Shown here: positions 37,004-48,600 of the stretch, one piece after another
How the letters are laid out: the number at the start of each line of letters is the position of its first letter
Position numbering within the stretch: the stretch's first letter is position 1
From: Diploscapter coronatus
Taxonomy: Eukaryota; Nematoda; Chromadorea; Rhabditida; Rhabditidae
DNA: 64,000 nt
Direction of reading: 5' to 3'
NCBI GenBank assembly: GCA_964036155.1
Contig: OZ038422.1
Location: 67,603,201 to 67,667,200 of the forward strand
Position numbers and translations under genes: made by a program
The notes under the pieces: model-generated
The model's input: the letters and a program-made list of their open reading frames with translations, nothing else
The model's database searches: none
What the model was told of the DNA's origin: nothing

Positions 37004-39479
37004 ATGTCATTACTTCTTTTCCAGTGTCATTATCTGTGGATCGCGTTGTTAGTGCCAGTATTTGGTTGCATTTACAAAGGGAAGAATTACAAAGATAAAG
37101 ATACTTTTGTGAGTTTCTGTTTTTTATTTATTTTTTTCATCTTTTACGATCTACAATTCACTTCATTCGTTTATCGTCACATTTTCCTCAGTGCCTCCAC
37201 GTTGTCATTCAAATTAAGGCTATTTCGCCTTAAATTAACAGAACCATAAAGAAATTTCGAAAAGATTTTGGGGTGTGAACAGCACGAAAAAGATGAAATT
37301 AGGTAAAGGAAGTCCGAAAAGGGTCATGATCAAAAATCAAAAGAAATCTTTTATCGTTGAAAAGTATGTTTTGTTTCTTCCAAATTTAATATCATTTCAG
37401 ATTGACAGATCGACGTTTGTGATCGAATGTCGCATGGCCAAAGATGGTACTTCGTGGTCGACCAAGGTTATCGGCTGTCGAACTGCATTGGGGACGATCA
37501 TCAAGCCGGGACAGAAAGTGAATGAGAGGAATACGGTATGCATTGCTGAAATGTAAATATTGGATTAGGAAAAGTTTCACAATCTGATACAATTTTCGTG
37601 ATTACGTTTGAAAAAAAAAAAACGTAAAGCAACAAGCGATAGTTGATACATTAATTGTGTTGAGTAAAGTCTCGAAGCTAAAAATTTTGAAACTGAAATA
37701 AAAGTTGGCAAATTTCTCTTGAGTTACCACGAAAAAGTTTAAAATGTCACGAAGTTAAAGTTGAAAGCTATGAAGTTCTATTGGTGAATTGATGAGCATT
37801 TTTCGATGTGAATTTTGCATTGTCAAATGTTTGGTAAATTGTCTTCATTTTTATTCATACCTATATGCAAATACTATCACATTTGAATCAATTCATTACA
37901 ATTAAGAAAATTGCAGACTTATGAATGTGGAAGATTGCCAAATGGATGGCTGGGGATCAAGAAAACCTACTATGATTCGAACGATAAGAACGACGACCTT
38001 TGCAATGGAAGAAAACTTGGTTAATCATTGATGAAAATTGTAGGATGATTAAAAATTATAGGTGAAACATGGATTGAAAATATCAATTTACGTAAAAAAT
38101 GCACTGCAAAAGGGATTGTGGTAAATAATTGTCTAACGGATACGGGAATTCCCATCAATCTTAATCAGACACTCACGTTCAGCAGCGTAAAATACAGGTT
38201 CAAGAGTTTAAACAAATTCTGACTCGGTTTTTTTTTTTTTTAATTTACAGATGCATCGAGAAAAATGGAATTGTTACAATTCAGAGGGAAAGAGTTGGGA
38301 AGCAGATCAATTCAGACCATGTCAAAGTGGTAAATATAAACCAATGAAAGCTAGCGAATTCAAAAATAAATACTTTTCAGACGAAAACTCCTCATTTGAC
38401 AGAATTGCTGGGTGCAAATTCGAAACGATTGAAGGAAATAAACCGATTCATAACTGAACAACCTGACACGTCTAGCAAAGGAATGCAACAAGTAGTTGCA
38501 TCGAATATCATCAATGAAGTTGGAGATGGATTGGCTTGTGAAGAATTCGGCAAAATATATAAAGTCAATGAAACGTGAGTTTTCAAGCGTGTTTAAAATC
38601 GGTACGTTTTTCCATTGCGGACTGTTTTACAAATTGCTGCAATCGACAATTCGGAAATGTCGCAACCTGAAGAAATAGTATGTAAAAGTAAATTTCCCTA
38701 CTCTTCAACTTATTTCGTCAAGTTGTGACATTGCGATATTGCAATATTTCCCAATGGCCTACAATTCATAAACCTTTGCAATTCTTAAAATATTTCAAAA
38801 AGTTCAAAATTCCCGAGGGGTAGTAAGATTGGCTAGGGAAATGCCGAGGAATAAACAATAGTCCTCTCTTTATATTTAGATTTTTCAATGTTTATGATAT
38901 GTTGGAGTGCATTTTAGATTTCGCTAAATTTGTATTTCGATCAAACATTTATTGTAATGAAATCATTTCATATCGTCATCATCATATTTAGATGGTCATC
39001 AGGCAGAAGTTTCATAAAGAAGTGCAACGATGACGGATCAATAGACATTGTGAATTGCATAGTTGACGAGAATACCTTCGTTGCAATAGGAGATGAAGTC
39101 AAGAAAGGAGATACTGTATGCACTTTGATAATATGCATTGACACATAAAAGTTTGGAGCAAGCATAATATTTGACGCGCTTCATCCATAAACTTTTATTG
39201 GAAAGTTTATGACGAACTAAAAGAATTATTGCAATTTTGAATTGATTCGAAACGTCCTTCAAGTGCTACCCTCTTTATGCATATCAGTTCACCATAAGTG
39301 AAAGAAGAAGCACAACGAATGTTATGCATTGATCTGGAACTTTGTCCGTCACTACAAGTCTCCCGATATTTTTATGCTTTCAGACGTACAAATGTGGTCG
39401 AATGGAGTCAAATCGATTCGTCTATTTGGAGAAACACGTCGACAACTCTCTTAGAAAGATGAAGAGAACTAGGATATGA
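37004..39479 (+). CDS. secreted MIG-18-like protein with three Fn1-like repeats
   Basis: Eight exons (37004-37108, 37401-37535, 37917-38019, 38062-38197, 38251-38329, 38381-38574, 38992-39115, 39384-39479) give 323 residues. Residues 7-22 form a signal peptide. Three repeats follow, each with a G-x-x-Y-K or W-E-like start, a core such as F-x-x-x-C-x-x-D-G and a G-C or N-C-I pair, then G-x-x-V-x-x-x-x-T-x-Y-x-C-G. Repeat 1 (about 22-117) and repeat 3 (about 235-323) are the best preserved; repeat 2 (about 118-165) is divergent and is followed by a charged linker. The pattern matches the fibronectin-I-like module of nematode abnormal-cell-migration protein 18, a basement-membrane factor in gonad migration. 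I infer an extracellular matrix role. The first and third repeats begin with similarly placed introns, suggesting internal duplication. Confidence 0.82.
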
Positions 39480-39910
39480 TCACTTATGCAATGGCATAAT
39501 TATTTTCGTAGCAATTAGTGATTGTTTATTTAATGCATTGTTATATCGAATCTCGTAATGAAGTGCATAATATTTTTACATTGGATGTATAAATCGAATT
39601 AATATTTATTATTCTGATTATTTGCTAGATAGTACAGTTATAGCGATCGAATGACGACAATTCAGGCGTAAATGATAATGAAAATAGTGGCGAGGGAGTG
39701 CAGCAGAAGATCCAAATCATAAACGAACTTTCCTCGGGAACATCATTTAATAATGGAAGAAAATAATTTGAATTTCCCGAAAAATAATTTCTTATGCATT
39801 CATCTGTCACATCCTAATGTACTCGCAGTTGTTAAGGAACGAAAATTCAGATAGTGTGACTGATGCATGTAATTGCTTGGTTATTTTTACCTCCTTCAAA
39901 TCTTTATCTT

Positions 39911-40105
39911 CTAATTGACAAAATTTGTACAACTAGGAAATTCATGAATAACTAACAATCTCAGAATTGGAACTCTGAATCCGAAGGTATATCTGGGCAG
40001 AGAGGGGAGAAAGTCTTCCAGAACGATGAGCGCCTTATCGATATCGGGAGGCTCAGGCGCAGCATCGAATTTGTTCGCAACGCCCGTCAATAGAAAGGCG
40101 TCCAT
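39911..40105 (-). CDS. possible small open frame, unsupported
   Basis: An AAAATG start at 40105 opens a 64-codon frame whose first 48 residues (starting MDAFLLTGVANKFD) have coding-like codon choice. No splice site, domain or signal supports it, and its 3' end becomes AT-rich. It may be an exon of an undetected gene or chance. The sequence at 39664-39770 on the plus strand also reads as a polar 33-codon frame after an ATTCAG acceptor. Confidence 0.22.
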   Translation of the reverse strand: MDAFLLTGVANKFDAAPEPPDIDKALIVLEDFLPSLPRYTFGFRVPILRLLVIHEFPSCTNFVN

Positions 40106-41236
40106 TTTGTTTCCACTCCTACGTATGATATCTCGATGAAGTTCACCTCCTGTCAAACCAACCCCCAATCGCATATCCGACTTTTCATTTCTTCTTTCCT
40201 TTTTTCCTTCACAGGGACTGGGCTCTGACATATTCGCTGGCTATCGGACACTTCATATGAACCCTGATCAACTTTACGTAACTCATCTTTGTCTACCTGC
40301 TTGAATAGATGCAGAAACGAATGTCGACTGCTGTCGATTGAAGCTGTTAAGGGTGAGAAGTAATGAATATTTTGAAAGAAGTAATCAAATAACCAAATCG
40401 AGCTATTCTAATATTGCACATTCTAACAGAATTTTCTGCAATTGATGAAGGAACTGGAGCTGATTTTCATATAGATTGTAGTTGTGGCGTTGCAAAGTTG
40501 ATCTAATCATCACTCCATAGCCAGTGTCTGAACTTCCTCTCCATCTCTTTGGGAGACTCCCCTATCTCCTAATCAGTCTCCCAATTGGCCTCTATTCTTT
40601 GCCTTTGCATCTTCAACTTCTTCTCTTCTTCAGAATGCCTTCTTCAATGGTCTCAACTCTCCCGTCCTTCCGTCAAAATGAGCCACCAACAGCCGAAAAA
40701 GCTAACGACGAGCGGCGTTCTGGCCTTTCCTCCCTTCCCTCTCCTCTTCCTCTCCATTCTCCTTCCACAATACTCGCATTGCAGTCCCAGCATTTCTTCG
40801 ACTATTTACCACAAACGCCCCCATGTGACAAATTCTGAAGCATCCCTAATTAGAACATACGACTTTCTCGAGATTTTGAGATTTCGTCGAATTATACTAA
40901 ATCCATATCTCATATCAAATCTGCAGAGAATAAACTCTTCTCTTCTCTTCTATATATCACGTGCGTATTTTAAGCCCATCTCGCCTCATATCTTTCCCCT
41001 TTGCCCTCCGTCTACTTGAATTTCAAGTCCTTGACGTAAAGCCTCACACCTTTCTACATTCTTTAGAACTTTAAAACACGTTATTTACAAGAATTCGAAA
41101 CTTCTTTTGTCGCAACGTTGATTTTTATGCTGTTCACCTGCAATTTTTAAAAATGTAGAAATTCTCACCTTTAAATTTCTCTATAAATGAAAATTAACCT
41201 GGTAAGATTTAGAAAATATCTCATTTATCCGACCTC

Positions 41237-41649
41237 TTGGAAAAGGTGCAGCACTAAATAAATGCAATATACAAATTTGGCTGATCAAATGGGACGTCGG
41301 ATATTCAGAGACTAAGAAGCCATAAGATGGGGCTTCTTGAATAAGACACAAGGACATATATTTTGAAAGAGACACAAGCCTCGAAATTTCAAACAGGGAT
41401 AGGGTATGGTGGGCCGATCATGATCTCAAAATAATGAGCTCATCAGAGCATACATTTAGAGACCATAATCAGCCTACCATTCCCTATCCCTGTTTGAAAT
41501 TTCGAGGCTTGCGTCTCTTTCAAAATACATGTGCTTGTGTCTTATTCAAGAAGCCCCATCTTATGGCTTCTTAGTCTCTGAACATCCGACGTCCCATTTG
41601 ATCAGCCAAATTTGTATATTGCATTTATTTAGTGCTGCACCTTTTCCAA
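41237..41649. repeat. long near-perfect inverted repeat
   Basis: Left arm 41237-41413 and right arm 41471-41649 are reverse complements with about six mismatches in 177 bases. The spacer is about 57 bp. The outer ends are TTGGAAAAGGTGCAGCAC and its complement. There are no terminal features of a known transposon and no coding frame with motifs. Transcription through it would give a long hairpin RNA. It lies in the 39480-43257 spacer, which otherwise appears empty. Confidence 0.85.
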
Positions 41650-43257
41650 ATGAATTGTACTATTAAAAAAAACGTGTTGTGCCCTTTCCAAATTGCCCAC
41701 TTATCCTTGCAATTGTGCAAGAAAATATGATAACTTTATGGCATTGTTAGAGCTTTCGAATTCCCTATGCGCCCATCCGTTTGAAAGTCCATTTTTTTGG
41801 ATTTTAAATTAAAGCTTTCCATATGTGAGCAAGGGAAAGGGAAGTTTAGGAATATGCTGATTGAACATTATCAAGTCGATATTAGCTTCATTTATTTGTC
41901 CTTCATCTATAAAGTAACGGATAAGCTTAATTAATAATTCTCCAGAAAGAATTTGCTTTTTTTTTCAAAAACTCATTTTACTTTAGCCATATGTTTTCTC
42001 GTGCAGTTTCATTTGTTTGTTTCGATTCTAAATCTTTCATACTTTAAATTTTATATTGTTATTTCGCCAAAAATCCATTGATCTCTTCTTTGAAAGAGTC
42101 TAACTTTGTTATCTTAACGTCAAAACCAGCATCGAAGATCAAGGGACATTTTCATATTTTCATATAGCATATGGACAGCTAGGTTAGATGGATGAGGACG
42201 GCGGGCTGGCGAAGATACTTGTGATACTCGAGTGTGCAATGTTTCAGTTGGGAGAGCGGTTTATCATCCGAACAATCAGCAGGCAACCAATTCGACAGCC
42301 CTCCCTGCCTCTTCCAGCTCTCCACATCCACTCCACTCTCAGGAGCACTGCCCCTGGCCTTGGCCCTGGTCGTTTCGCTTCCAATCTTGATTAATCTCCT
42401 CTTCTTCTTCTTCTACTGTTGTGAGAGATGAAACGAGAGCAGTTAATCGGCAAAAAGATACTGGCAAAGAGAGAAAGAGAGAGAGAGAGCTGATAGGGGA
42501 GTGATGAAAAGAACGAGAGTGGAGGGAAGAAGAGGAATTTGAAGAGTAGCCAGAGCAGCTGCTTAACTGGCTGGCGAGCAATATGGAGAAACAGACGAGG
42601 CTCAGGATGCTGAGGATCTCCACAATCGACAAAATGCACGCTTCTTCACTCCTTCACTCCTAGGATCACTCACAATCAGTCGCAGTCATCCAATCACCCA
42701 ATCACCCAGTCATTCTCTCGTTTCGACTACTCACATCATATTTTCCCTCTTCCCTCCTTGATCTCCGTTTTTCTGCATCTTCTCTCTCTCTCTCTCTCTA
42801 TATTTATCTCTCATTCGATTTTTATGCCACTCTAATCAAGCTAAGAAGCCAAGCCAATGTGTTTATCGTTTTATCGATAGTCAATAGCATGTGCATTCAT
42901 CCCCTCATCCCGCTAAATCGCTTTTTCTCCGAATGACTTCATTCCATCCAGCCTGATTTCCATCGCTAACGACTTTAGAAAATGCTCTCCCAATTTCACT
43001 TTGTTCCCTTACACTCCACTCTCATCTCGTATGTCCATGATCACTCTCTATCACCTTATACTCGCATATTTGCTCTGAAAAGTACGTGTCAAGATGCGCG
43101 CGACCTATGTATGACAGGAGTTTTCAATAGAGAAGTGGATAAATAAACTTGACGGACAAATCTGGACGAATTGTGTGTGTGTGTGTGTTCGAATTCGCTA
43201 TATTTCTGCATTGTCTAAATTTTCTGGAAGAGATAAATGTGTCATTTCAGTTCGAAG
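41650..43257. other. spacer with CT-rich and simple repeats
   Basis: This stretch contains purine- and pyrimidine-rich tracts: GA-rich 42465-42490, (TC)n at about 42779-42799 and (TG)n at about 43171-43188. It probably includes the promoter and leader of the next gene, whose ATG follows a CATTTCAG acceptor. No gene is supported. Confidence 0.4.
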
Positions 43258-45037
43258 ATGTTGTTCATGAACACTCGGCCTCTGGACGAGTTGAACCAAG
43301 TGGAACGACGTCCGAGCAAGTCCCCTTCACAGGCGGCGGCAGAGACGTCCAGCAAGATGCAGATGAAGCGACTGGCCATGTGCCTTCTGCTCTTCTACCT
43401 GCTCGTCTCTATCTTTCCCTGGTATACTCATTTATTATTTGACCTCCATTATCGTTATGGCGTGAATTATTACGATTGATTTGCAGAAACTAATTGTAAA
43501 AACTGAAAAATCGACGGGGATAATAAGATGCGCGAAATGAATTCTTTAATAGGAGATTTTGAGAGATAAGCCTTAAAAAAGTAAAAGTTTGAATAGTCTC
43601 AAAGTATTGAAGTTTATAACTATGATCAGTTTAAAAAAGCAACATCCACACACATAGCAAAGTTCGAAAACTACTGTAACGATATTAAATTGCACGTGTA
43701 TTCAATACTCACTTCTTGAAAAAGCTTGAAATGTATTGGAGTAACTTTTCGATAAAAACTTTTAGAGCAACTTTGGCAATAATATTTTCTCCAAGCGATG
43801 TTCTGTAGTTCAGAGCACAAAAATTGAGAAATTGTGATCTAGTGAGAGGCTAGAAGTTTGTAAACTTTTTCTCTCGAATTTCAACCCCGCATATTTCAAA
43901 ACACAATTTGAAAGACTATCCTCTGACCTTATGGTCTACACTATGAATTGCAACTGTTAATATTCTACTTGTGAATTGCCAAATTCAGCATCATAAACTA
44001 CCCTGTCTCTCTAATGGCCCTCATAGTTCCTGTAGCTGCGATTATTTTGGCCCTGTGCAAAATGAAGGATGGCTCGGGAACCGATACTTGGCCGTTCACA
44101 TTAATCGCCGTAAGCCATTCTCATTTGATTTATCATTGAAAGTTATGAACATGTTTTTCGTTGAAGAAGATCAGCTAGTTCTTATTTACAAGTGGATGAA
44201 GATTTGCGATTTCCGTGATCTTGTCATTCATAAATCTATTTTATTTTAGAAAAAAAAATACAATTTTCTAATTTTAGGTATTCGGAATATTGCTGAAGAT
44301 CGCATCTGTGATTGCGTACATCATGATCTTTCCTTCGAAAACGGATGAAAATTTGAAGGCGAGACAGCAAGGTGAGTGTGAAGGAAGAGGGTCATGTTGC
44401 TGATTGCAGAGAGGAATTGAGGAAGTGGAAAATTGACGACAATACCGAGTGCAAAAGAACACTTGCAATGTTTCTGAAAACATAATGAAACATGAGAATC
44501 TGCGAATGAATTCTCGCTTTTTGAATAAGGTTTTGAAAGATAAAATCATGATAATAATTTAGGTGGTCGCGATGCAAACAGCTCAAATTTGGCAGCTCAC
44601 AAAATCTACTTCTTCATAATTTTGCTATTCATCGAACTATTCATTCTTCTAATGGGTCTCTGCCTCAAGTGGCATCTCTTGGCTTTCGATAACGACAAAA
44701 AATCGAGAAATCATAAGGTAAGACAACCAAAATAAAAAAAAAAAAAAAACCCAATAAAAAGCAACAATAGCGTTGAATAATTTGAAAATAGATCGTTCCA
44801 TGTTGAATTACATGAATGTGATAATCATTGAGTTAGGTATTTCTCGCCATGATTGATTCTATTATTTCATTAAATTTGAGAAATTCATGATTTCAGTCGA
44901 ATGAAATGTTGAATATTGTTGCCGAACATTTTTTCATCCTTCGCATATTTTATTTCCAGTTTAAAAAATATGCCAATCAAAAACTCAAGCGCCTGCTAAA
45001 TAATCCTGATTCGGCAAAAGCTTTCTCATCAGCCTAA
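43258..45037 (+). CDS. four-helix membrane protein, unknown family
   Basis: Five exons (43258-43421, 43989-44109, 44278-44371, 44563-44717, 44960-45037) give 203 residues. Residues 1-37 are polar and cytosolic-looking. Four hydrophobic segments follow: about 38-55 (AMCLLLFYLLVSIFPW), 61-80 (SLMALIVPVAAIILALC), 91-115 (FTLIAVFGILLKIASVIAY) and 132-158 (YFFIILLFIELFILLMGLC). The C-terminal tail is basic (KKYANQKLKRLLNN) and ends AFSSA. There is no cleavable signal. The topology is that of a tetraspan protein, but the tetraspanin CCG motif and large cysteine loop are absent. I do not recognise the family. The start follows a CATTTCAG acceptor by seven bases. AATAAA lies at 45373. Confidence 0.8.
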
Positions 45038-45613
45038 TATTCTGCTAGTTATCAGTTTTCAAATGGATAGTGTAGCCACATCAATTTGGCATCGTATCTT
45101 TTCGCAGCGCCCATATCATTTTTACAAAATTTGAGGAGAGTAAAGAATATTTATGAAGTAATGTGTCATTTTAGCGACTAGACTCGAGTTGACAATGGAT
45201 TGATCCGTTCTACCTCCTTCCTGCAGTCCCAGCTGCCCTTTGCTCTGTTGCCATTGCCAATTCACCTCTTCCCATTCTTCATTTCATTTTCATGTATTCG
45301 ACAAACTTTTAGCCCTCCAGTGTATAAATACAAAAATGAGCTTCGACCAAAGATGTATTATTATTTTGAGAAAATAAATGCGTTATTTATTCATTAATTT
45401 AGAGTTTCCTTTGATATCAGCTATCTTCGAACAGAATGAATGAAAGCAATGTTTTTATTGAACATTCAACAAAGTAGACAAATTTTCGGAATACGTTTGA
45501 ACTGATAAATTAAAATGAACAAATCAATTCAAGTCAAAGAGAAACTAAACAGTCGTGAACTGTATAAATCTTGCCTATACATATAGAATGTCTATTCACA
45601 TTTTACCATAATT

Positions 45614-48600
45614 TCATGTCAATCTTGTCTCGCAATGAGAAAATATATCCGAGTGCAGTTGCTTCGGGCCATGAGGTGCAACTTGAATAACTTTGACTAA
45701 TTCTTTCGTAGTCGATGATGTAATAGTGCTGCTCTTCTAAAATTGTCCCTTTTTCTTTTGCATGCATATGGACATAAATTACCTTGATCAATCCTCTCAC
45801 TAAGAAAAACAGGGGAACTATTTGAAGGCATGGACCATATAGGTAAATACTGCTCAGAATTAACTGAAAGTTGTTTTTTTTTTTTTTTAAATTTTTTCTT
45901 GGTAGAGAATTTAATTTATTCTAGTGTAGATCTATTTCTTATGTTAGAAAAGTATACTGCTCAAGGTTTATTCAGAAAACAATTCCTAATTTCAGTTGCT
46001 CCTTCTAACCACATAACGCGAAAGGGGTATTTTGGTTCCTTAAAACACGATTGACCGAGTTCTATTCTCAAAATTCAAAGTAACATTCATGTGCCTCCTA
46101 TTCAACGCAAAAATTACTATCGCTTATGTAAATAATGGTAAGGTTAAAGGGTTCACTATTTAGAACATTCCTTTAGGATTTCTCAGCATATTTCCGGATA
46201 TATGTTGGTAAAACAGGCCTTTCCATTTCTTTTGTTAGTTAATATGAAAATTTGTTATTTATAATGCTTACGTATATAGAATGTATCATATTCCTTAACG
46301 AAGGTGTATACTTGATCAAACATCTATCTAAAACAGTCTAGTAAGTTCTCTTAAACTTTTAATTTTGAAGCTAAGAAACTAGTTAATTTATGCTATTTTC
46401 GTTAAATCGTGAACAATTTTCATTGTTTCAAACAAAAACTCTTTTGATACCATCATTCTTTTGGGTAAGAACGTTTTAAAATATATCGAATCTCTATTTT
46501 TTTCCGTTTGTAAATAAACAAAAAGATATTATGTTATGACTTATACAAGGGGACAAAATAGCTTAGGAATTATAAATTTCATTTAAATTGTTTTTGAATA
46601 AGTCATTTCGTACTCGCTGTAACGAATCTCGACATTTTAAACCAGAGATTGGTTATAAATATAAACGAATGTGTGATTTGATGTATTAACCAAGTTTGAG
46701 AAATCAATTATTTACAGATTCGTTCTCTTAATAGACTCATTACATATGGGAAAATTGTTACGACGAAAGCATAATTAGTTTTGCATAGGATGTTTAAGAT
46801 ATCGAAGTTAAAAGGTTGAGAACATCCTACCTATATAATCCTGTTTCTGATTGTCCCAAACGAAGCAGAAACCGTATAGTTGAAAAATATTGAAATCGTT
46901 TGCTACCACTTCGCATAAGGTCTAAACGTTATACATATTCATTTTCAACATAATATGGTGAAACGTTGACCGGGCTAACTTACGCTCGCCATTAGGTATC
47001 GATTTATATGTCGTTCAGCACTTCTTGCACTTTGGCTCAGATTGCCATACGAATCAAAACGCCGCCTTAGATAAATAAATGCGACAATGCTAATTATTGT
47101 CTGAGCACAACTTGCTATGATCGGAACTATCATAGAATAAAAATGCTAAAAATTGCCTACATTATTGACATTAATAATTATTTTGATAATATTCGTTTCG
47201 TTTAACTTACAGCCCATTGATAAAGAGCCATTTCATATAGTTGCATATCAGCAATATCAACAATTTGATATTTGTTCAGCCATTTAATTGCATAATAAAT
47301 TAGTTCGCCGATACCGCCAAAAATAATATGAAATCCGGCCAATATCCAAAATATAATGGAAAATAGCCAAGTTATTTTTGCATTACGGTGACTAAATTGA
47401 ATCATTTTGTATCAAAACTGATATATGCATGTGGAAGAATTTCTAACAGTGAAAATGCCCTAGCTCGATATATCGTAACTTCAGTCGAAACGAATCTTAT
47501 GGCCATCAGTAACCATGTATTTTGAGGAATAATAAATAAATCATACAATAATATCTAAAACTCCATTTGTTAGCTGTCAATGCAAAATTTAAACTATTAG
47601 GTTTAAGTCAACTTTATATGACAAATAAAGGGATATTTTATAGTTATTTGGAAAGGTTGCGACAGAAAAGTAGAGACATTATAGCGAAATAATGTATGGA
47701 AAACTACAATAATATGATCCATACTATTTCACAAAATGTTGACACTTTTCTGTAGCAACGTACAGTGCCGTCCATGTGTCTTGGAACTTTCAGTTTTTTC
47801 GAAAAATGTTCTTCTAATGAAATTTTCAAATTTTAATTTTTTTTCAGATGAAAGCTATTTCTATGGGCTTCAAAACGGTGTATCGGAATTGTGCGCTATT
47901 TACATCGTAGCTGCGTAAATCTTGTAAAATTAGAATCAGATCGTCCAAGAGTCTTGGAACTTTTACTATTTTTGTCTTTTCATCGTTATTATCTTATTTT
48001 TTGTCGTATTTATTTTATTTTTTTTACTTAGCGATGTAGATTTTATCGATTTCAAATGATTTTTCGAAAATATTATACCGTCGAGTTGAGAGAGAGGATC
48101 GTCAAGCACGCCAAGGCCAGATACAGTTTCGCCGACGCAGATGCTGTCTTCCACGTCTCCAAGAAATCAGTTTCTCACTGATTCGATGACATACAACACC
48201 GCCGATCCCTACAGAACCACCCCAAGACCGGTGGACCCCACAAGATCAATAGGCACGTCAAAAAAAGATTATTAGAACCTCTCGTTCCAATTCTCGTCTT
48301 ACTGCTTCCCAAATTCTTACCGAAATTTCCCCAATTTTTGACGATAAAATTTCTATCACCACTATAAAACGTTGCTTGGGTAAGGAGGGTTTACATGGTA
48401 GGGTTGGGATTTGTAAACCGTTTATCCCCAAAAAATAATTGACCGAACGAAAAAATTGGGCGAAGTCGCATAAGGACTGGTCACGTGCGCAGTGGTCTAA
48501 AATTCTTTGGAGCGACGAATCCAAGTTTAATATGTTTGGAAGTGGTGAGAAACGGTGGGTTTGACGTCCAGTAGGTACCAGATTCAACCCAAAATACCAA

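Noticed and set aside
42339..42639. Minus-strand leucine- and serine-rich frames
   Set aside because: They come from a CT-rich low-complexity tract and lack any domain.
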